DNA from: Hydrogenophaga sp.
GTDB lineage: Bacteria; Pseudomonadota; Gammaproteobacteria; Burkholderiales; Burkholderiaceae_C
Assembly: GCA_030684755.1 (NCBI GenBank)
Contig: JAUXXN010000005.1
Location: forward strand, 1 to 11,216
Direction of reading: 5' to 3'
DNA length: 11,216 bases
The notes below the pieces were generated by a model that was given only the letters and a program-made list of their open reading frames with translations, was not told the DNA's origin and searched no databases. Below, piece by piece: positions 6,787 through 11,216 of the stretch; positions within the stretch are counted from its first letter, which is position 1; each line of letters opens with the position of its first letter. The translations under genes and the position numbers were made by a program.

Positions 6787-8256
6787 ATGAAACCCATCTC
6801 CCACCACTTTGTGTCCCTGGACTTTGAACAGATCTGGGACTTGGCTCCCGTGTCCTTGTGGTTGGAAGATTACAGTGGACTCAAGCGGCTGTTTGACCAC
6901 TGGCGCGAACAGGGGGTGATCGATCTGGCAGGCTTTTTGGCAGAAGACGCTTCCCGCCAGGACCAATGCATTGAGCAATTCAAGGTGCTGCGGGTCAATC
7001 GGTTCACCTTGGACCTGTTTGAGGCCAGCAACCTGGAAGAACTGCAATCTCGCATCAACGACGTGCTGCGCGATGACATCCGAAACTGTGTCACCTACGA
7101 ACTGTGCGAACTCTGGGCGGGACGGATGGGATTTGAGACCCAGACCTTCAACTACACGCTCAGCGGCCGCCGCCTGGATGTGCGCATCCGTGCCCGCATT
7201 CTGCAAGGCCATGAGGCGCACTGGGACCGCGTGCTGCTGACCTTGGAAGACGTGACCCAGGAAGAAGAAAGCCGAAAACTGCTCGAAGAGCAGCAGCGGT
7301 ATGCCCAAAGTCTGTTCGAACTGTCTCCCGTTTCGCTGTGGGTGGAAGACTTCAGTACCATCAAAATTCTGCTGGACGAAGTTCGGGCGTGTGGCATTGA
7401 TGACTTCGCCACGTTCGTGCAGGTGCATCCCGAGTTTGTGGGTCGGTGTATGCAGGAAATTCGTGTGATTGACGTGAACCGCCACACCTTGCAGATCTTC
7501 GATGCCACTTCCAAGCCAAAGCTGATTGAGCAACTGGACCTTGTGTTTCGCGATGAAATGCAAGATACCTTCAAGCTTCAGCTGATCGACCTGTGGCACG
7601 GCAAGCTTTTTCAGCAGCGGGAGGTGGTCAACCACACACTCACGGGGCACTTGCTGCACATCCACATGCAGTTTCACATCATGCCGGGTCATGAAGCCGA
7701 CTGGAGCCGTGTGCTGGTGTCGCTGGTGGACATTTCAGCGCGCAAAAAGGCCGAGGCCTACCTGGAGTACCTGGGCAAGCACGATGTGCTGACCAAATTG
7801 CGAAACCGGGCTTATTTCACCGAAGAAGTCAATCGTCTGTCACGCAAAGGCCCCTGGCCTGTCAGCGTGCTGGCCGTTGACCTCAACGGACTGAAGCAGA
7901 TCAACGACGAGGCCGGTCATGCGGCTGGTGACGCTATGTTGCGCCGTGCTGGGGAGGTACTGTCCAAAGCCGTGGATGCCCCGGCCTGTGTCTGCCGCAT
8001 TGGCGGGGATGAGTTTGTAGCGCTGCTGCCAGGCGGCGATACACGGGATGCCCAGGCCGTGCAGGACCGCATTGCCGAGTTGCTGGAGTTGAACAACCAG
8101 TTCTACCCAGGCCATGCCTTGAGTCTGGCCGTGGGGGCAGCCACTTGTCAGGCGGGTGAGGCGCTGGACCAAGCCATTCAGTCGGCCGATCAAGCCATGT
8201 ACCGTGCCAAAACGGCGCATTACCAACAGCAGGCCATGGAGCGTCGCCGCAGTTAA
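6787..8256 (+). CDS. Soluble diguanylate cyclase with duplicated divergent PAS-like domain and GGDEF
   Basis: From ATG 6787 the protein has 489 residues and no membrane segment. Residues 20-157 and 180-317 are two copies of the same sensor-like domain. Each opens with (A/S)PVSLW(L/V)ED(Y/F)S, has an NR-TL-FxA segment in the middle and closes with GHEA-W-RVL. The copies are exactly 160 residues apart without gaps, with about 36% identity by my count. They resemble a divergent PAS fold found in other signalling proteins. A GGDEF domain follows (about 325-480) with the intact motif GGDEF at 406-410 and DLNGLKQINDEAGHAAGD (365-382). The I-site position reads DAPA instead of RxxD, so classical product inhibition is not expected. 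The frame is open to a TTG at 6736, and ATG 6775 is also possible; none has a well-spaced ribosome-binding site, so the start is uncertain. It faces tupA convergently. Confidence 0.88.
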   Translation: MKPISHHFVSLDFEQIWDLAPVSLWLEDYSGLKRLFDHWREQGVIDLAGFLAEDASRQDQCIEQFKVLRVNRFTLDLFEASNLEELQSRINDVLRDDIRNCVTYELCELWAGRMGFETQTFNYTLSGRRLDVRIRARILQGHEAHWDRVLLTLEDVTQEEESRKLLEEQQRYAQSLFELSPVSLWVEDFSTIKILLDEVRACGIDDFATFVQVHPEFVGRCMQEIRVIDVNRHTLQIFDATSKPKLIEQLDLVFRDEMQDTFKLQLIDLWHGKLFQQREVVNHTLTGHLLHIHMQFHIMPGHEADWSRVLVSLVDISARKKAEAYLEYLGKHDVLTKLRNRAYFTEEVNRLSRKGPWPVSVLAVDLNGLKQINDEAGHAAGDAMLRRAGEVLSKAVDAPACVCRIGGDEFVALLPGGDTRDAQAVQDRIAELLELNNQFYPGHALSLAVGAATCQAGEALDQAIQSADQAMYRAKTAHYQQQAMERRRS

Positions 8257-8262
8257 CGCCCG

Positions 8263-8296
8263 ATGGGTCAAGCCAAGGTTTGCACCTTGGACCCAT
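8263..8296 (+). terminator. Long hairpin after the second GGDEF gene
   Basis: ATGGGT (8263-8268) pairs with ACCCAT (8291-8296), and CCAAGGT (8273-8279) pairs with ACCTTGG (8284-8290), around a TTGC loop with a 4-nt bulge on one side. It begins six bases after the stop codon. No T-tract follows, so it may stabilise the mRNA end or mark Rho-type or bidirectional termination between convergent genes. A smaller stem, CACGC/GCGTG (8336-8351), lies further on. Confidence 0.45.
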
Positions 8297-8382
8297 AGGG
8301 CCACAGCCACCTTATCGCGCCGGTCTGGCACCCGTCACGCTTTCAGGCGTGGTGCGAAAAAGCAGCTGTGCGTGGGAGACGT

Positions 8383-9225
8383 TCACTTCCCTGCGTTCGG
8401 GAAAAACAACTGCTCCCCGCCAATTTTGTACCCCGCAATCACTGCCTGCCCCGCCTGGCCGGTGACCCAGTCCACAAACTTTTGGCCTTCAGCGGTTTTC
8501 ACCTGTGGGTGCTTGGCGGCGCTGACCAGCATGACGCCGTATTGGTTGAACAGGCGTTTGTCGCCTTCCACCAGCACAGTCAGGTCGGCGCGGTTTTTGA
8601 AGTTGAGCCAGGTGCCGCGATCGGCCAGCACGTAGGCGCCGCTGCTGGAGCCGATGTTGAGCGCTGGGCCCATGCCGCAACCGCACTCTTTGTAACCGGT
8701 GCCTTTGTTGGCGTCGGTGTCGGTCATCTTCCAAAAGCGCAGTTCAGCGGCGTGGGTGCCGCTCTTGTCGCCGCGCGAGATGAACGGTGCGTTGGCGCTG
8801 GCCACTTTTTTCAGTGCGGCCACGATGTCGTTGCCTCGGGTGCCAGCGGGGTCGGCTTTGGGGCCAATCAGCACGAAGTCGTTGTACATGACTTCCTGGC
8901 GTTTCGCGGCAAAACCGTCGGCCACGAACTTGTCTTCGGCCACCTTGTCGTGCACGAACAGTACGTCGGCATCGCCCCGGCGCGCCATGTCAATGGCCTG
9001 GCCGGTGCCCAGCGCGACCACTTTCACGTCGATACCGCTGGCTTTTTTGAATTCGGGCAGCAAATAACTGAACAGGCCCGACTGTTCGGTGGACGTGGTG
9101 GACGCGACCACTATGCTGCTCTGCGCGAACACCGCCGCGCTGCCCAGCAGGCCTGCGCTGAACAGGCCGGCCGCAGCCAGGTAACGCACCATGGAGCGGC
9201 GTGGGAAGGGTTTATTGGCTTTCAT
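8383..9225 (-). CDS. tupA: Tungstate ABC transporter, periplasmic binding protein TupA
   Basis: This 280-residue binding protein captures tungstate in the periplasm for the TupBC importer. It has an N-terminal signal peptide with a twin-Arg pair (R9-R10), a hydrophobic core (about 15-33) and a likely cleavage after Ala34. Whether it uses Tat or Sec is unclear, since the motif departs from the Tat consensus. Family marks follow: ASTTSTEQSGLF (41-52, the TTS oxyanion motif), GTGQA (73-77), FVHDKVAEDKFVADG (90-104), YNDFVLIGPKADPAG (114-128), RGDKSGTH (151-158), CGCGMGPALN (181-190) and YVLADRGTW (198-206). The start overlaps the tupC stop as ATGA and has a strong AAAGGAG ribosome-binding site 7 nt upstream, so the binding protein can be made in excess. 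A partial, decayed copy of its 3' end lies at 6530-6681. Molybdate as an alternative ligand cannot be excluded from sequence. Confidence 0.92.
   Translation of the reverse strand: MKANKPFPRRSMVRYLAAAGLFSAGLLGSAAVFAQSSIVVASTTSTEQSGLFSYLLPEFKKASGIDVKVVALGTGQAIDMARRGDADVLFVHDKVAEDKFVADGFAAKRQEVMYNDFVLIGPKADPAGTRGNDIVAALKKVASANAPFISRGDKSGTHAAELRFWKMTDTDANKGTGYKECGCGMGPALNIGSSSGAYVLADRGTWLNFKNRADLTVLVEGDKRLFNQYGVMLVSAAKHPQVKTAEGQKFVDWVTGQAGQAVIAGYKIGGEQLFFPNAGK
8431..8582 (-). repeat. Direct repeat copy B (within live tupA)
   Basis: This encodes about residues 215-265 of TupA and is the intact partner of the decayed copy at 6530-6681. It has the same orientation, and the distance between equivalent bases is 1901 nt. 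Confidence 0.88.
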
Positions 9226-9998
9226 GTGGTTTCTCCTTTAACGAACAAATGGGCCTGCGGGCTGTGGGCTTGCAGGCAGTCGGGGTTGAAAAAATCGTTC
9301 ACGGGCAGGTCGGCCAGCACGCGGCCGCGCTCCAGGTACACCACGCGGCTGGCCAGGCGCTTGACTTGGCCCAGGTTGTGGCTGCTGAACACCAAGGTGG
9401 GCGGGGGGCGTCCGGGGGCGGGGGCGGCGCTGGTGAAGTCGGCAATGAGGGCTTCGACTTCGCGTTTGGCGTGCGGGTCTAGGCTGGCGGTGGGTTCGTC
9501 CAGCAGCCACACATCGGGCTGCAAGGCCCAGGCGCGTGCCAGGGCCAGGCGTTGTTGTTGGCCGCCCGAGAGGGCGCGGGCGTTGCGTGCGGCCAGGTCT
9601 TGCATGTCCACCCGGGCCAGCGCCTGCGGTGCGCGTTGGCGGGCCTCGGCCCAGGGCAGGCCTTGCAGCCACAGGCCCAGGGCGATATTGTTCAGCGCGC
9701 TCAGGCGCAGCATGTGCGGGCGCTGAAACAGCATGGCTTCGCGCAGGTGGGCGGGTTTGTGCAGCGTGCCCGCCGTGTGGCGTTGCAGGCCGTGCAGGGT
9801 GCGCAGCAAGGTGCTTTTGCCGCTGCCGTTGGCGCCCACCAGGGCCACACGTTCGCCGCAAACCATTTGCAAAGTCACGCCCGTGAGCGCGGCCACCCGG
9901 CCCGCAGCGCCTAGGCGCACGTCCACTTGGTGCAGGTCAAAGCAGGCTGGCGCTGGCGTGTTCAAGGCCGACAAGGCCACAGGGGGTAAGCCGCTCAT
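9222..9998 (-). CDS. tupC: Tungstate ABC transporter ATP-binding protein TupC
   Basis: This 258-residue ABC ATPase drives tungstate import. All motifs are seen: Walker A GANGSGKST (55-63), Q-loop Gln92 in LFQRPHMLR, signature LSGGQQQR (143-150), Walker B VWLLDEPTASLD (163-174; Asp167, Glu168) and H-loop His207 in SSHN. A Pro/Ala-rich insert (about 191-200) precedes the strand leading to the H-loop. The C-terminus is short, with no TOBE-type extension as in the molybdate ATPase ModC, which favours the Tup assignment. It starts 4 nt after the tupB stop and overlaps tupA by 4 nt, so the three genes form one operon. The protein acts on the cytoplasmic face with two copies per transporter expected for the family. 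Confidence 0.9.
   Translation of the reverse strand: MSGLPPVALSALNTPAPACFDLHQVDVRLGAAGRVAALTGVTLQMVCGERVALVGANGSGKSTLLRTLHGLQRHTAGTLHKPAHLREAMLFQRPHMLRLSALNNIALGLWLQGLPWAEARQRAPQALARVDMQDLAARNARALSGGQQQRLALARAWALQPDVWLLDEPTASLDPHAKREVEALIADFTSAAPAPGRPPPTLVFSSHNLGQVKRLASRVVYLERGRVLADLPVNDFFNPDCLQAHSPQAHLFVKGETT
9233..9239 (-). promoter_or_regulatory. Strong ribosome-binding site of tupA inside tupC
   Basis: AAAGGAG on the minus strand, 7 nt before the tupA ATG at 9225. It fixes the tupA start, which overlaps the tupC stop codon. Confidence 0.8.
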
Positions 9999-10002
9999 GC
10001 CG

Positions 10003-10731
10003 TTACACCGCCACCAGGGCCATGCCCACGCCGTCGGCCCGCTCGCGCCAGCGGCGCAGCAGGCTCACCAAGGCATTGAGCAGCAGCACCACGCCCAGCA
10101 GCACCAGGCCCAGACCGAGCGCCAAGGGCAAGTCGCCCTTGCTGGTTTCCAGGGCAATGGCGGTGGTCATGACGCGGGTAAAACCTTCAATATTGCCGCC
10201 CACAATCATCACCGCGCCCACCTCAGAAACGGCGCGCCCAAAGGCGGTGATGAGCACGGTGAGCAAGGCATAACGCTCGTCCCATGCCAGCAGCAGGCTG
10301 CGCAGCAGGGTGCCCGCGCCCAGCGACTGCAATTGTTCGCCGTGGCTGCGTTCGGCGTCTTCCACCACTTGGCGGGTGAGCGCCGTGACCAGCGGCAGCA
10401 CCAGCACCGCCTGCGCCAACACCATGGCCTGAAAGCTGAACAACCAGCCCAGAAAACCCAGCGGCCCCGAGCGCGACAGCAGCAGATAAATGACCAGCCC
10501 CACCACCACCGAGGGCACGGCCAAGAAGGTGTTGAGCAGCGTCAGCAGCGCACCGCGCCCGGCAAAGCGCGCTGTGGCCAGCCAGGCGCCCAGCAGCAAG
10601 CCCACGCCACAGGCCAGCAGACACGCCGTGGCGCTGACCGCGAGCGAGCGCAGCACCACCGTCCAGAGTCCGGCGTCGCCCGACAAAACCAATTGCAGCG
10701 CCGTGGCGATGCTGTCAGAAAACGTGTTCAT
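10003..10731 (-). CDS. tupB: Tungstate ABC transporter permease TupB
   Basis: From ATG 10731 this is a 242-residue inner-membrane permease with about five hydrophobic segments (about 24-52, 61-86, 97-118, 153-178, 203-226). The EAA-type coupling loop that contacts the ATPase is at about 132-180: it includes EQLQSLGAG (132-140) and runs on to AFGRAVSEVGAVMIVGGN (163-180), which is characteristic of molybdate/tungstate permeases. The frame is open upstream to 10839, but that extension is hydrophilic and unlike the family, so MNTFSDSIATALQL is taken as the N-terminus. The ribosome-binding site is weak. It is first in the tupB-tupC-tupA operon, transcribed away from the divergent regulator. Order B-C-A, with the binding protein last, is noted. 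Confidence 0.9.
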   Translation of the reverse strand: MNTFSDSIATALQLVLSGDAGLWTVVLRSLAVSATACLLACGVGLLLGAWLATARFAGRGALLTLLNTFLAVPSVVVGLVIYLLLSRSGPLGFLGWLFSFQAMVLAQAVLVLPLVTALTRQVVEDAERSHGEQLQSLGAGTLLRSLLLAWDERYALLTVLITAFGRAVSEVGAVMIVGGNIEGFTRVMTTAIALETSKGDLPLALGLGLVLLGVVLLLNALVSLLRRWRERADGVGMALVAV

Positions 10732-10847
10732 GTTGCGCTGCAGCTTAGCGGGCGCGGCGCGTGTTGAGAGTACGTAGTGACGCGGTATGAAGCGCAGAAC
10801 ATAGGTCACAGGCGGTGCGCAGTTGGCCTTGAGGCACACTGCTGACC
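10732..10847. promoter_or_regulatory. Divergent promoter region between tupB and the ModE-like regulator
   Basis: This 116-nt gap must hold promoters for both directions. On the plus strand TTGAGA (10764-10769) and TATGAA (10786-10791), 16 bp apart, make a reasonable sigma-70 promoter for the regulator, with a leader of about 50 nt. A weak 5-bp dyad, GTGAC (10777-10781) with GTCAC (10805-10809), overlaps and flanks it. I see no clear ModE-type box. Autoregulation plus control of the tup operon by the neighbouring regulator is inferred. Confidence 0.45.
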
Positions 10848-11216
10848 ATGAGAAAGATTGAGCTGTCTTACCGGATCACAGAAGCGATGCGCACGGCAGG
10901 CACGGCCCAGGCGCCCGCCCAGCCCAGCCTCCAGGCGATGTTGCGCAACCCGATGATGGACGTGTTGCACGCGGTGCGCGAGCGCGGGTCCATTTCGGCG
11001 GCGGCTCGGCAGTTGGGCTTTTCTTACCGCCACGTCTGGGGCCAGCTCAAGCAGTGGGAGGCCGAACTGGGTCAGGAACTGATCGTGTGGGAACGCGGCC
11101 AGGCCGCGCAGCTGAGCCCGTTTGGCGAGCGCCTGCTGATGGCCGAGCGGCTGGCACAAGCCCGGCTGGGGCCGCAAATGGAGAGCTTGCGCGCCGAGCT
11201 GGAACGCGCTTTTGCG
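10848..11216 (+). CDS. ModE-like winged-HTH transcriptional regulator (5' part)
   Basis: The first 123 codons are in the window and the frame is still open at its end. The N-terminus MRKIELSYRI is followed by a LysR/ModE-type winged helix-turn-helix (about 34-95): 'MMDVLHAVRERGSISAAARQ', then 'LGFSYRHVWGQLKQWEAELG', then the wing 'LIVWERGQAAQLSPFGERLL'. This is the DNA-binding module of ModE and of HTH proteins fused to a periplasmic-binding-like domain. The latter often sit beside tup or mod operons, so the missing C-terminal half may be a molybdate/tungstate-binding domain (inference). It is divergent from tupB across 116 nt, which suggests control of that operon. A GAGG (10831-10834) sits rather far (13 nt) from the ATG. 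Confidence 0.82.
   Translation, partial: MRKIELSYRITEAMRTAGTAQAPAQPSLQAMLRNPMMDVLHAVRERGSISAAARQLGFSYRHVWGQLKQWEAELGQELIVWERGQAAQLSPFGERLLMAERLAQARLGPQMESLRAELERAFA

Noticed and set aside
6530..8582. The GGDEF gene as a transposon or insertion sequence flanked by terminal repeats
   Set aside because: There is no transposase, no terminal inverted repeat and no short target duplication; the flanking repeats are parts of tupA, which fits duplication or homologous recombination better.
8368..9726. A 452-codon open frame on the plus strand across tupA and tupC
   Set aside because: It is antisense to two genes with complete family motifs and coupled starts; the predicted protein shows no domain.

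Overview
The window is high-GC DNA of a betaproteobacterium, most probably Burkholderiales/Comamonadaceae (inference). The evidence is the GC-rich third positions, the pairing of an ExaC/AcoD-type aldehyde dehydrogenase with a DUF779 protein, and a tungstate-type ABC operon divergent from a ModE-like regulator. I see no tRNA, rRNA, CRISPR array, transposase or integrase.

Layout. (1) 1-1378, plus strand: the tail of one UPF0145/YbjQ-type gene, a second membrane-anchored UPF0145 gene, and a membrane-anchored M48 zinc metallopeptidase, tightly packed (ATGA overlap, then a 7-nt gap), so likely one operon. (2) 1420-3400, minus strand: an NAD-dependent acetaldehyde-type dehydrogenase (exaC) followed by a DUF779 gene. 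A terminator-like hairpin lies between them, and a sigma-54-like promoter lies upstream of exaC. (3) 3401-3967: a long gene-free regulatory region between divergent genes, with several dyads and an FNR/ANR-type box before the next gene. (4) 3968-6376, plus strand: a two-TM CHASE-PAS-PAS-GGDEF diguanylate cyclase with an intact I-site. (5) 6377-6774: a non-coding stretch carrying a decayed 3' fragment of a tungstate-binding-protein gene. (6) 6787-8256, plus strand: a soluble diguanylate cyclase with two tandem copies of a divergent PAS-like domain and no I-site. (7) 8383-10731, minus strand: the tungstate ABC operon tupB-tupC-tupA. (8) 10848-11216, plus strand: the start of a divergent ModE-like HTH regulator, cut by the window edge.

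How it works together. The tup genes form a complete tungstate (possibly molybdate) importer with its probable regulator. The aldehyde dehydrogenase pair probably serves ethanol, acetoin or other aldehyde catabolism. The two GGDEF proteins make c-di-GMP: one is a membrane sensor that is probably product-inhibited and possibly oxygen-controlled, the other a cytosolic sensor that is probably not product-inhibited.

The most unusual feature is that the second GGDEF gene is bracketed by two direct copies of the tupA 3' end. One is the live gene and the other is a diverged remnant with in-frame stops (about 89% identical over 152 bp by eye). This marks an old duplication or insertion at the locus.
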